Shown: positions 25,234-33,728, counted from the stretch's first letter. The stretch is DNA of 64,000 bases from Blastococcus tunisiensis (GCF_900112815.1 NZ_FOND01000011.1:106734-170733); one strand, 5' to 3'. Numbers and translations are program-made. The notes: generated by a model from the letters alone, not told the origin.

Positions 25234-25587
25234 TCAGGCGGAGGTGTCGTAGAAGGGGCGGACCTCGATCGGGATGGTCGTGGCCAGCGCCAGCCTGCGG
25301 CCCCACGCCAGCGCGGCGTCGAGGTCCGGGACGTCGATGACCGAGAAGCCCCCGACGTGCTCCTTGCCCTCGGCGAACGGCCCGTCCACGACCAGGACGT
25401 CGCCGTCCCGCGGCCGGAGGGTGGTCGCGGTGGCCGGCGGGTGCAGGCCGCCGCCGAACACCCAGATCCCGGCGTCGTGCATCTCCCGGTGGACGACGTC
25501 GACGTCCTTCATGATCTGTTCCAGCTGACCCGGCGCGAGCCCGGGGCCGGTGCTGGGCTCGACGACGGTCATCAGGTAGTTCGGCAT
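25234..25587 (-). CDS. YciI-related DGPF-domain protein, ECF42 partner
   Basis: Small protein of 117 residues with the motif DGPF (68-71) followed by EGKEHVGGF, typical of the PCP-type/DGPF branch of YciI-like proteins encoded beside ECF42 sigma factors. The ATG at 25587 follows GAGGAGGAACGCG, a strong ribosome-binding site. These proteins are common targets of the adjacent sigma factor; their biochemical activity is not established. Confidence 0.9.
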   Translation of the reverse strand: MPNYLMTVVEPSTGPGLAPGQLEQIMKDVDVVHREMHDAGIWVFGGGLHPPATATTLRPRDGDVLVVDGPFAEGKEHVGGFSVIDVPDLDAALAWGRRLALATTIPIEVRPFYDTSA

Positions 25588-25668
25588 CGCGTTCCTCCTC
25601 GGGTCGGCGCCGGCCTCGCGCCGGTCACTCACCCTCTGTACGAACGGCCGCCGCCCGGATCGACGGGT

Positions 25669-26337
25669 TCAGCCGACGAATCTGGGCTGAGGTTGCCGCA
25701 CGAGCACCCACAGCGGGAGCTCGTCGTCCGCCGTCCGGAACTCGGCCGTGACCTCGAAGCCGAAGCCGCGCAGGAAGCGGACGTTGGCCCACGAGTACAC
25801 GGCCGCGGCGGCCAGCACCCGGTCGGTGTCGCAGCGCACCAGCGCCGGCGCCAGGACGGCGGCGGCCAGGCCGCGGCGGCGCGAGCTCGGGCGCACCGCC
25901 AGGTGCCGCAGCCACCAGTGCGGTTCCTGCGGCCGTGCCGCCTCCACGCGGGCGGCGGTGTCGCGGACGGCGCCGATGCGGTGCGCGGAGAGGTAGGGCA
26001 GCTCACCCGTCAGCGCCGCGCGGACGTCGGCGGGCAGGGGAGTGGTGCCCTCGGCGCCCGGCGGCGGCTCCCAGACGGCGACGGCGTCGACCTCGTCGGT
26101 GACCCAGGCCGTGCCGGTGCCCACCCCGCGGTGGCCGGCGTCGAGCTCGGCGAAGCGGGTCAGCCGCTGGATCCGCCCGTCGTCGGGCAGCGCCCACCGG
26201 GCCCAGCGGGAGGCACCGAGGGCGATGGTGAGCGTCGCCGCGATGCGGGGGACGTCGCGCTGTTCGGCCCGCCGGACGTCGGGCCCCTCCTCGTCCGGGT
26301 CGTCGATCCGCTGGATCGTCGGGCCGGGAGGAGTCAC
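25669..26337 (-). CDS. GNAT-family N-acetyltransferase
   Basis: Protein of 222 residues with the GNAT core: RHLAVRPSSRRRGLAAAVL is the acetyl-CoA loop, followed by YSWANVRFLRGFGFEV. The GTG at 26337 is taken as the start because the preceding frame is low-complexity antisense. Substrate unknown. It is divergent from nasC with a 118-base gap that includes a GlnR-box-like sequence. Confidence 0.82.
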   Translation of the reverse strand: MTPPGPTIQRIDDPDEEGPDVRRAEQRDVPRIAATLTIALGASRWARWALPDDGRIQRLTRFAELDAGHRGVGTGTAWVTDEVDAVAVWEPPPGAEGTTPLPADVRAALTGELPYLSAHRIGAVRDTAARVEAARPQEPHWWLRHLAVRPSSRRRGLAAAVLAPALVRCDTDRVLAAAAVYSWANVRFLRGFGFEVTAEFRTADDELPLWVLVRQPQPRFVG

Positions 26338-26406
26338 CCCGGCATTCGACCACGGCCGGGCCGCACACCCGGCCCGAGGCCCCGGTGAGGACGACGGAAC
26401 GCAGCG

Positions 26407-26433
26407 TTGACGCCGGTGTCCCGGCGGGGAAAC
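26407..26433 (+). promoter_or_regulatory. GlnR-box-like sequence upstream of nasC
   Basis: TTGAC-N6-GTCCC-N6-GAAAC, ending 22 bases before the nasC ATG. The actinobacterial GlnR consensus alternates GTnAC and GAAAC half-sites with six-base spacing; the last pair here matches nine of ten positions and the first element four of five as a GTnAC site. The position fits nitrogen control of nitrate assimilation. No footprint evidence is possible from sequence. Confidence 0.45.
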
Positions 26434-26455
26434 GACGACGACCCAGTCTCGGTGC

Positions 26456-29038
26456 ATGCCCGCCGCCGTTCCGCAGTCGGCGTCGCGCGGCCTCGGGGGC
26501 ACGCAGACGACGCGGACGCACTGCCCGTACTGCTCGCTGCAGTGCGGGCTGGACGTCACCGCCGGCGACCGGCCGGCCACCCTCGTCCCCGCCGACTTCC
26601 CGACCAACCGCGGCGGGCTGTGCTCCAAGGGCTGGTCGTCGGTCGAGCTGCTCGACCACCCCGAGCGGCTGCTCCGCCCGCTGGTGCGCGGCACCCCCGG
26701 CGACCGCACCAGCCCGCTGGTCGAGGCCACCTGGGACGACGCCCTCGGCCGGCTGGTGGACGCGATCCGGGCGACCCAGGCCCGGCACGGCCGGGACGCG
26801 GTCGGCTGCTTCGGCGGGGGCTCGCTGACCAACGAGCAGGCCTACCAGTTCGGCAAGTTCGCCCGCGTCGCCCTGCGCACCAGCGCGGTCGACTACAACG
26901 GCCGCTTCTGCATGTCCTCGGCGGCGGGTGCGGCCAACCGGGCGTTCGGCCTGGACCGCGGGATGCCGTTCCCGCTCGCCGACATCGCCGAGGCCGACGT
27001 CGTCGTCCTGGTGGGCAGCAACCCGGCCGACACCATGCCGCCGGCCATGCAGTACTTCGACGCCGGCCGGGAGCGGGGCGCGCAGCACGTCGTCGTCGAT
27101 CCGCGCCGCACCGCCACGGCCCGCAACGCCGCCCTGCACCTGCAGCCGCTGCCGGGCACCGACCTGGCACTGGCCAACGGGCTGCTGCACATCGCCGTCG
27201 CCGAGGGGCTGGTCGACGAGGCCTACGTCGCCGGGCGGACCACCGGGTTCGACGAGGTGCGGGCCGGGGTCGCGGCCTACTGGCCGGACCGGGTCGAGCG
27301 GCTCACCGGCGTGCCGGTCGCCGACCAGCGGCGCACCGTCTTCGCCCTCGCCCGCGCGGAGAGGGCGATCGTGCTCACCGCCCGCGGCGCCGAGCAGCAC
27401 CGCTCCGGCACCGACACCGCCTCCGCCTGGATCAACCTGGCGCTGGCGCTCGGGCTGCCCGGCCGGCCGGGCAGCGGGTGGGGGACCGTGACCGGCCAGG
27501 GCAACGGGCAGGGCGGCCGCGAGCACGGCCAGAAGGCCGACCAGCTGCCCGGCTACCGCTCGCTGACCGACCCGGCGGCCCGCGCGCACGTCGCCGCCGT
27601 CTGGGGCGTCGACCCCGGCGACCTGCCGATGCCCGGGCGGTCGGCCTTCGAGCTGCTCGACGCCCTCGGCACCGAGGGCGGGGTGCGCACCCTCCTGGTG
27701 CTCGCGTCCAACGTCGCGGTCAGCGCCCCCGACGCCCGCCGGGTGATCAGCCGGCTGGGCGACCTGGACTTCCTCGCCGTCAGCGACTTCTTCCTCTCCG
27801 AGACCGCCGAGCTGGCCGACGTCGTCCTGCCCAGCGCCATGTGGGCCGAGGAGGACGGGACCATGACCAACCTCGAGGGGCGGGTGATCCGGCGCCGCAA
27901 GGCCCTCGACCCGCCGTCCGGCGTCCCCGACGACCTGCGGCTGCTCGCCACCCTGGCCGACCGGCTCGGCGCCGGGCGGCACTTCAGCGGCGACCCGGAG
28001 ACGGTGTTCGAGGAGCTGCGCCGGGCCAGCGCCGGGGGAACGGCCGACTACTCCGGGATCAGCTACCGCCGCATCGACGACGAGCAGGGCGTCTTCTGGC
28101 CGTGCCCGGACGAGGGACACCCCGGCACCCCCCGCCTGTTCGCCGAGCGGTTCGCCACCGCCGACGGCCGGGCCCGCTTCGTCCGCGTCGAGCACGTCGA
28201 CGCCGCCGAGCGGCCCGACGCCGACTACCCCTACGTGCTCACCACCGGCCGGGTGCTGGCGCAGTACCAGTCGGGCACCCAGACCCGCCGCACCCGCAGC
28301 CTGCAGCTCGTCGCCCCGACCCCGCGCGCCGAGCTGCACCCCGACCTGGCCCGCCGGCTCGGGATCGGCCCGGACGACGTCGTCGAGCTGACCACCCGGC
28401 GCGGCCGCGCCCGCTTCCACGCGCTGGTCACCGACACCATCCGGCCCGACGTCGTCTTCGCGCCCTTCCACTGGGGCGGCGGCTCCAGCGCCAACGCGCT
28501 CACCGACGCCGCCCTCGACCCCACCTCGCGGATGCCCGCCTTCAAGGTCTGCGCGGTCGCCGTCGCCCGCGCCGACGGGCCCGCCGAGTCCATCCCCCCG
28601 CCGGCTGCGGCCACCCAGCCCCGGCCGCAGCCGCACACCCCGCCCAGCACCCTCGAACCCCGGCATCCCGCCCGGAGGAGGAGCACCCGCATGAAGAGCA
28701 CCCCCCGCTTCCTGCAAGGCGTCTTCCCGATCACCGGGGACGGGCTGACCAAGCCCGGCCCGGTCGACCCCGCGCTGCGGTACACCGTGCCGCACGGCAC
28801 GTCCGCGCAGGCGCTCTACTTCCGCGGCGGCAACTCCACCGGTGAGCTGGTCTACGTCCTGCTGGTGCGCGACGGCGAGCCGATGCGCTGGTTCCCCATC
28901 GGCGCCAGGGGCGAGGTGCACGTGCCGCTGCGGGTCGTCGAGGACCTTCCCGGCGGGACGGTGGTGGAGCTGCACGCCGCGGCCCCGGAGGGCGTCACCG
29001 GCGAGCTGGTGGTCGACCTCGGGTTGGTGGAGGTCTAG
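26456..29038 (+). CDS. nasC: Assimilatory nitrate reductase catalytic subunit with extra C-terminal domain
   Basis: Molybdopterin-guanine-dinucleotide enzyme reducing nitrate to nitrite in the cytoplasm. Cys23, Cys26, Cys30 and Cys56 form the N-terminal [4Fe-4S] site; NGRFCMSSA carries the presumed molybdenum-ligand cysteine; the C-terminal cofactor domain includes YVLTTGRVLAQYQSGTQTRR. The reductase ends near residue 710. A Pro/Arg-rich linker leads, without a stop codon, into a 115-residue domain (746-860) starting MKSTPRFLQG. That domain has its own strong ribosome-binding site and ATG (28691), so it may be made both as a fusion and as a separate protein. No C-terminal BFD-like [2Fe-2S] domain is present. 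nirB follows, overlapping or 21 bases apart depending on start choice. Confidence 0.9.
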   Translation: MPAAVPQSASRGLGGTQTTRTHCPYCSLQCGLDVTAGDRPATLVPADFPTNRGGLCSKGWSSVELLDHPERLLRPLVRGTPGDRTSPLVEATWDDALGRLVDAIRATQARHGRDAVGCFGGGSLTNEQAYQFGKFARVALRTSAVDYNGRFCMSSAAGAANRAFGLDRGMPFPLADIAEADVVVLVGSNPADTMPPAMQYFDAGRERGAQHVVVDPRRTATARNAALHLQPLPGTDLALANGLLHIAVAEGLVDEAYVAGRTTGFDEVRAGVAAYWPDRVERLTGVPVADQRRTVFALARAERAIVLTARGAEQHRSGTDTASAWINLALALGLPGRPGSGWGTVTGQGNGQGGREHGQKADQLPGYRSLTDPAARAHVAAVWGVDPGDLPMPGRSAFELLDALGTEGGVRTLLVLASNVAVSAPDARRVISRLGDLDFLAVSDFFLSETAELADVVLPSAMWAEEDGTMTNLEGRVIRRRKALDPPSGVPDDLRLLATLADRLGAGRHFSGDPETVFEELRRASAGGTADYSGISYRRIDDEQGVFWPCPDEGHPGTPRLFAERFATADGRARFVRVEHVDAAERPDADYPYVLTTGRVLAQYQSGTQTRRTRSLQLVAPTPRAELHPDLARRLGIGPDDVVELTTRRGRARFHALVTDTIRPDVVFAPFHWGGGSSANALTDAALDPTSRMPAFKVCAVAVARADGPAESIPPPAAATQPRPQPHTPPSTLEPRHPARRRSTRMKSTPRFLQGVFPITGDGLTKPGPVDPALRYTVPHGTSAQALYFRGGNSTGELVYVLLVRDGEPMRWFPIGARGEVHVPLRVVEDLPGGTVVELHAAAPEGVTGELVVDLGLVEV
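28673..28693 (+). promoter_or_regulatory. Internal ribosome-binding site and in-frame start in nasC
   Basis: GGAGGAGGAG (28673-28682) lies eight bases before ATG 28691, in the nasC reading frame. The codons just before it code a Pro/Arg-rich stretch of low complexity, as expected for an intergenic spacer that has become open. A separate 115-residue product (28691-29038) is therefore plausible. Confidence 0.7.
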
Positions 29039-29058
29039 TGGGCGGGCGGGATCGGGGC

Positions 29059-31584
29059 ATGACGACCGTCCTGGGCGGGCGGCTCGACGGGCTCACCACC
29101 GTGCACGTCGACGACGAGCTGGACACCCACGACCGGCTGGTGGTGGTCGGCAACGGCATGGCCGGCGCGCGCCTCGTCGAGGAGGTGCTCGAGCGCGGCG
29201 GCGACTCCTTCCGGATCACCGTGTTCGGCGACGAGCCGCACGGCAACTACAACCGGATCATGCTGTCACCGGTGCTGGCCGGGGAGGAGCACGAGGACGA
29301 CATCGTCCTCAACAGCCACGAGTGGTACGCCGACAACGGGGTCACGCTGCGGGCCGGCACGCGGGTCGAGCGGATCGACACCGCGGCCAAGCAGGTGCAC
29401 GCCGACGACGGGACGGTCACGCCCTACGACCACCTGGTGCTGGCGACCGGCAGCTACTCGTTCATTCCGCCCATGAAGGGCGTCCGGGACGACGCGGGCG
29501 AGCTGCTGCCCGGTGTGTACGGGTTCCGGACGATCGACGAGACCCGGGCGATGCTCGACGCCGTGGGCCGGTGCCGCCGGGCCGTCGTCATGGGCGGCGG
29601 CCTGCTCGGCCTGGAGGCGGCCCGCGCGCTGCAGGGCCACGGCCTGCAGGTGGAGCTCGTGCACGCCGCGCCGTACCTGATGAACGTGCAGCTGGACCCG
29701 GAGGCCGGCGCGATCCTCAAGCGCAGCGTCGAGTCGCTGGGGATCGCCGTCCACCTCGACGTCTTCGCCACCGAGGTGCTCGGCGGCGACCGCGTGACCG
29801 GCGTGGGCCTGGCCGACGGCCGGCAGCTCGAGGCCGACCTGCTCGTCGTCGCGGCCGGGGTGCGGCCCAACAGCGACCTCGCCGTCCGCTCGGGGCTGGA
29901 GGTCCAGCGCGGCATCGTCGTCGACGACCAGCTGCGCACCGAGGATCCCGACGTCTACGCCATCGGCGAGTGCGCCCAGCACCGCGGCGAGGTCTACGGG
30001 CTCGTCGCGCCGGCGTGGGAGCACGCGAAGGTCCTGGCCGACGTGCTGACCGGGGCGGACCCGGACGCCGAGTACCACGGCAGCCGGACGGCCACGAAGC
30101 TCAAGGTGGCCGGCGTCGACGTCGCCGTCATGGGCGTCAACACCCCGGAGCGCGACGAGGACGAGTTCCTGGTCATCTCCGAGCCGAGGCGCGGGGTGCA
30201 CCTCTCGGTGGTCATCCGCGACGACGTGCTGGTGGGCGCCACGCTGCTCGGTGACACCCGCAAGGTCGCCTTCCTCACCCAGGCCTTCGACCGGGGTGCC
30301 CCGTTGCCCGAGGAGCGGATCCGGCTGCTGGTCGACCTCTCCGACGGGGCGGAGGAGGTCGGGGTCGCCGAGATGCCGGCCGACTCGCAGGTCTGCAACT
30401 GCAACGGCGTCTCGAAGGGCGACATCTGCGGCGCGGTGGCCGGCGGCTGCGGCAGCGTCGGGGAGGTCATGGACCGCACCCGCGCCGGCAAGGGCTGCGG
30501 GTCGTGCAAGAGCCTGGTGAAGCAGATCGTGGAGTGGGCCGCCGACGGGGAGCTGACGGAGGACCCGGCGGCGTCCTGGTACGTGCCCGGGATCCCGCTG
30601 CCCAAGCCGGAGCTGGTGCGGGCCATCCGCGAGCACGAGCTGCGCAGCGTGTCGGCGGTCTTCGCGCTGCTCGCCCCGGACGGCAAGGACGACGCGAAGT
30701 CGAAGATGGGGCTCACCTCGCTGCTGCGGATGATCTGGGGCGCCGAGTACGCGCAGGAGAACGACGCGAAGTTCATCAACGACCGCGTGCACGGCAACAT
30801 CCAGCGCGACGGCACGTTCTCCGTCGTCCCGCAGATGAAGGGCGGGGTGACCACCCCGGCGCAGCTGCGGAGGATCGCCGACGTCGCCGAGAAGTACGAG
30901 GTGCCGATGGTCAAGGTGACCGGCGGCCAGCGGATCGACCTGCTCGGCGTCCGCAAGGAGGACCTGCCGGCCATGTGGGCCGACCTCGGCATGCCGAGCG
31001 GCTACGCCTACGGCAAGAGCTTCCGGACGGTGAAGACCTGCGTCGGCAGCGACTTCTGCCGGTTCGGCCTGGACGACTCCACCCAGCTCGGCATCGACCT
31101 GGAGACCCGGTTCCAGGGCATCGAGAGCCCGGCGAAGATCAAGATGGCCGTCGTGGGCTGCCCGCGCAACTGCGCCGAGGCCTACGTGAAGGACGTCGGG
31201 GTGGTGGCCGTCGGCAACGGCCGTTGGGAGGTCTACGTCGGCGGCGCGGCCGGGGCCTCGGTGCGCAAGGGCGACCTGCTGGCCACCGTCGACTCCCCGG
31301 AGGCGGTGACGACGCTGGCCGGCCGGTTCCTGCAGTACTACCGCGAGAACGCGAACTGGCTGGAGCGCACCTACGACTTCGTCCCGCGCATCGGGCTGGA
31401 GACGATCAGGGCGGTGCTGCTCGAGGACAGCGAGGGCATCGTCGCCGACCTCGACGCCGGTCTGCAGCGCTCCGTCGACGCCTACACCGACCCCTGGGGC
31501 CAGGACGGGAAGCAGCCGGCCACGCCCGGCCAGTTCCGTCCCGCCCTGCCGCTGATCCCGCTGCCGAAGGTGCCCGTCCGATGA
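29059..31584 (+). CDS. nirB: Assimilatory nitrite reductase, large subunit
   Basis: Reduces nitrite to ammonium with NAD(P)H. The 841-residue protein has an FAD/NAD-binding half (VVGNGMAGARL near residue 30), a BFD-like [2Fe-2S] domain with CNC...C and GCGSC (about 445-480), and the sulfite/nitrite reductase half with the siroheme-[4Fe-4S] ligands TCVGSDFC (about 661) and GCPRNC (about 701). The ATG at 29059 is preferred; a GTG at 29038, seven codons upstream and overlapping the nasC stop, is possible. nirD overlaps its stop by four bases. Siroheme supply needs uroporphyrinogen III, which links it to the HemD-like gene at 36890. Confidence 0.95.
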   Translation: MTTVLGGRLDGLTTVHVDDELDTHDRLVVVGNGMAGARLVEEVLERGGDSFRITVFGDEPHGNYNRIMLSPVLAGEEHEDDIVLNSHEWYADNGVTLRAGTRVERIDTAAKQVHADDGTVTPYDHLVLATGSYSFIPPMKGVRDDAGELLPGVYGFRTIDETRAMLDAVGRCRRAVVMGGGLLGLEAARALQGHGLQVELVHAAPYLMNVQLDPEAGAILKRSVESLGIAVHLDVFATEVLGGDRVTGVGLADGRQLEADLLVVAAGVRPNSDLAVRSGLEVQRGIVVDDQLRTEDPDVYAIGECAQHRGEVYGLVAPAWEHAKVLADVLTGADPDAEYHGSRTATKLKVAGVDVAVMGVNTPERDEDEFLVISEPRRGVHLSVVIRDDVLVGATLLGDTRKVAFLTQAFDRGAPLPEERIRLLVDLSDGAEEVGVAEMPADSQVCNCNGVSKGDICGAVAGGCGSVGEVMDRTRAGKGCGSCKSLVKQIVEWAADGELTEDPAASWYVPGIPLPKPELVRAIREHELRSVSAVFALLAPDGKDDAKSKMGLTSLLRMIWGAEYAQENDAKFINDRVHGNIQRDGTFSVVPQMKGGVTTPAQLRRIADVAEKYEVPMVKVTGGQRIDLLGVRKEDLPAMWADLGMPSGYAYGKSFRTVKTCVGSDFCRFGLDDSTQLGIDLETRFQGIESPAKIKMAVVGCPRNCAEAYVKDVGVVAVGNGRWEVYVGGAAGASVRKGDLLATVDSPEAVTTLAGRFLQYYRENANWLERTYDFVPRIGLETIRAVLLEDSEGIVADLDAGLQRSVDAYTDPWGQDGKQPATPGQFRPALPLIPLPKVPVR

Positions 31585-31934
31585 GCGTCACCGAGCTGAC
31601 CACCAGTGGCCCGACGACGACGGCGCACGTCGTCGGCCGGGTCGAGGAGATCCCACCGGGGGAGGGCCGCACGTTCGTGGCCGGCGGCACCCAGGTCGCG
31701 GTCTTCCGGCTGCGGGACGGGTCGCTGCACGCCACCCAGGCGGCCTGCCCGCACGCCGGCGGACCCCTGGCCGACGGGCAGACCGACGTGGACGTGCTGG
31801 TGTGCCCGCTGCACCTCTACGCCTACCGCTGGGCGGACGGGGCCTCGACGAGCGGGGCCCCGCCGATCCGGCTCTTCCCGGTGCGGGAGGTCGACGGGGA
31901 CCTGGTGGTGGAGGTCCAGCCCGTCGAGGTGTAG
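31581..31934 (+). CDS. nirD: Nitrite reductase small subunit (Rieske-type)
   Basis: Protein of 117 residues with a Rieske-like fold. It keeps the cluster ligand pattern CPHAGG...CPLHLY, so it may bind a [2Fe-2S] centre, unlike NirD proteins that have lost the ligands. The ATG lies within ATGA overlapping the nirB stop, giving tight coupling and matched subunit production. Confidence 0.93.
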   Translation: MSVTELTTSGPTTTAHVVGRVEEIPPGEGRTFVAGGTQVAVFRLRDGSLHATQAACPHAGGPLADGQTDVDVLVCPLHLYAYRWADGASTSGAPPIRLFPVREVDGDLVVEVQPVEV

Positions 31935-31941
31935 CGGCAGG

Positions 31942-32598
31942 TCAGGCGAACTCGTAGGAGACCGCGCCGCTGCTGTCCACCGTCGCGACGACCTCGACGG
32001 TGTCGGTCGCGTCGGCGGCGTTGTCCACGAAGCAGGGGATCGGCGTCCCGACGGCGTCCACGAGGACGGAGTGCCCGCCGGTGTCGCAGGTGCTGATCAC
32101 CGCCACCCCCGTCAGCGCGCCCAGCTGCTCGTCCAGCGACGCCTCCACCACCCCCACGTCCACGAAGGTGTTGTCGCTGTCGATCCGGACGGTGCCCTCG
32201 TCGTCGGTCTGCGTGACGGTGAAGGAGATCGGCTGGTTCTCCAGCGACGCGGTGCAGCTGAAGGCCGAGCCCGACTCCGCCCGGATGTCCGCCGGGCAGG
32301 AGACGTCGGTCGGTGCCACACCGGCCTGCTCCGCCGTGAGCTGCCCGATCCGGCGCTCCACCTCGGCGGTGTCCAGGGTGGCGCCGCCGATCCAGACGAG
32401 GGCGGCGACGACGAGCCCGCCCAGCACCACCACGGCGGCGACGATCCCGCCGATGATCGCCCCGGTGCGCCGACGCGGCGCCGGTGCCGGGGCGTAGCCA
32501 CCCGCCGGCGGGCCGTAGCTCGGTGGGCCGTAGGTCGTCGGGCCGTTCTGCGGCTCCGGCGAGCCGGTGGGCGGGGTGGGGTAGGTCTGGGAAGCCAT
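31942..32598 (-). CDS. DUF4333-domain membrane protein
   Basis: Protein of 218 residues. A Pro/Tyr/Gly-rich cytoplasmic N-terminus (1-45) is followed by one transmembrane helix (about 47-70) and an extracellular region with two DUF4333-like units: the first has CPADI..ESGSAFSCTA, the second is weaker with paired cysteines (STCDTGG...IPCF). DUF4333 proteins are abundant in actinobacteria and have no known function. The ATG at 32598 follows GGAGAACCCCG. It is convergent with nirD, seven bases apart. Confidence 0.82.
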   Translation of the reverse strand: MASQTYPTPPTGSPEPQNGPTTYGPPSYGPPAGGYAPAPAPRRRTGAIIGGIVAAVVVLGGLVVAALVWIGGATLDTAEVERRIGQLTAEQAGVAPTDVSCPADIRAESGSAFSCTASLENQPISFTVTQTDDEGTVRIDSDNTFVDVGVVEASLDEQLGALTGVAVISTCDTGGHSVLVDAVGTPIPCFVDNAADATDTVEVVATVDSSGAVSYEFA

Positions 32599-32789
32599 CG
32601 GGGTTCTCCTCGTCGAATGGGTGGGGGCGACCATGACGGGAGGCGCTCGCGGACGGCGTGGATGCACGTGGAGCCGACTTGGGGCCGGGCTCAGGGATGC
32701 ATGTGGGCGCCCTTCATCACCTTGTCGACGGCGTTCTTCGGGCCGTGCACGGCCGGCCCGACCAGGTCCAGCTTCGCGCCCGCGACGGC

Positions 32790-32930
32790 ACGGACCGCGG
32801 CGCGGTTCTGCACGTCACCCGTCGAGGTGGCGGGAGTGGCGGAGTTCGCCGCCAATCGCAACTGACCCGGCACTTCCGCACGATGATCGCCACGACCCCG
32901 GCGGCCTACGCCCGATCGGGCCGCAGCTGA
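32790..32930 (+). pseudogene. Remnant of an AraC-family regulator (C-terminal HTH), frameshifted
   Basis: One frame reads VEVAGVAEFA then stops (32863-32865); the next frame reads QSQLTRHFRTM then ATTPAAYARS and stops at 32930. Together they rebuild the second helix-turn-helix of AraC regulators (..VAxVAxxxGFADQSxLTRxFRxxxGxTPxAYxR) with one base missing near 32850. No upstream AraC domain is detectable, so only the tail remains. The surrounding 32599-32938 holds no other convincing gene. Confidence 0.6.
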
Positions 32931-32938
32931 CCCCTGGG

Positions 32939-33454
32939 TCACGGCGCCGGGACGACGACGGTCGCCTCCATGGGGCCGCCGCACTGCTCGCTGCCGCCGA
33001 CCCGGCGCCAGTCCAGGTCGGTGTCCACGTCGGCGAGCTCCGTCTTGTCCGGCCCGAGGACGCGGATGCTCACCGCGTCCGGTGCGGACATGTCGAGCTG
33101 CACCACCGCGGTGGGGCCCTCGAGGGGCACAGCCAGGTGGTCCTGCTCGGCGAGCGGTGCGTCCTCCACCACGGCCCAGCCGCACATCGGCGCGCAGTCC
33201 ACGGTCAGGGAGCCGCCCTCGACCGGCGGCCAGTCGTCGGCGAGCTCGACGATCACCGCGTTGGTCCAGCCGATCGCGGGGCAGACAGTCGGCGCTCCGC
33301 CGGCGCAGGCGCCCAGCGCCACGGCGGCGGCCATGACGGCGACGCCCCCGGCGATCCACCCGGTGCCGGAGTCGCCGGCCGGGTCCCGCCACGGCGACCG
33401 TCGTCCGGGACCCGCCGGGCCGGGCTTCCCGGCGCCCACGCCCCGAGGGGTCAC
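32939..33454 (-). CDS. Hypothetical lipoprotein
   Basis: Protein of 171 residues with no recognised family. A basic N-terminus, a hydrophobic segment and the lipobox LGAC (cysteine near residue 50) predict a lipid-anchored exported protein. The mature part has four more cysteines (VCPAIGW, DCAPMCGW, QCGG), probably paired in disulfides, and an acidic bias. The GTG start overlaps the stop of a 58-residue ORF by four bases, which supports both genes. Confidence 0.65.
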   Translation of the reverse strand: MTPRGVGAGKPGPAGPGRRSPWRDPAGDSGTGWIAGGVAVMAAAVALGACAGGAPTVCPAIGWTNAVIVELADDWPPVEGGSLTVDCAPMCGWAVVEDAPLAEQDHLAVPLEGPTAVVQLDMSAPDAVSIRVLGPDKTELADVDTDLDWRRVGGSEQCGGPMEATVVVPAP

Positions 33455-33627
33455 TCCCCGGCGTCCTCCCGCTGCTTCCGGGTGGCCGGCAGCGGCGGGA
33501 CGTAGAGCGGACGGCGGGAGCGCCGGTGCAGCTCGGACAGCGTGCGCCGCCGCTGCGCCTCCTGGGCGAGCTGGCGGGCGGCGATCACCGACGCCGAGTC
33601 GGCTGACGTGCTGTGGCTCTCGAGCAA
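33451..33627 (-). CDS. Small basic protein coupled to the lipoprotein
   Basis: A 58-residue product starting at TTG 33627, with AGGGGAG seven bases upstream. It is highly charged, with RRRTLSELHRRSRRP and a KQRED tail, and has no membrane segment or cysteine. Its stop and the GTG of the next gene share GTGA (33451-33454), a junction seen throughout this window between real coupled genes. The family is unknown. Confidence 0.55.
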   Translation of the reverse strand: MLESHSTSADSASVIAARQLAQEAQRRRTLSELHRRSRRPLYVPPLPATRKQREDAGE

Positions 33628-33728
33628 CGCTGGCTCCCCTCGCTGGCCCCCTGCACGTAGAGACGCGGTGAGGGGGCGGAAAGGATGACAGCCGCCGGCA
33701 ACGAAACGGTAACGATTCGTGCCGGAGC

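Noticed and set aside
26003..28975. Long minus-strand frame opposite nasC
   Set aside because: The composition is Gly/Val/Asp/His-rich with no domain, while nasC on the other strand has all metal and cofactor motifs.
29038..29058. Upstream GTG start of nirB overlapping the nasC stop
   Set aside because: Possible, but it would add GGRDRG before the conserved N-terminus; the ATG at 29059 is more typical. Kept only as an alternative.
32691..32873. 60-codon minus-strand ORF ending in KVMKGAHMHP
   Set aside because: It is fairly even in composition and could be real, but has no good ribosome-binding site and overlaps the AraC remnant; I could not support it as a gene.
33660..33728. ACGAA/TTCGT inverted motif as an operator
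   Set aside because: Five-base arms with a ten-base centre occur easily by chance, and neither neighbouring gene has a clear start beside it.
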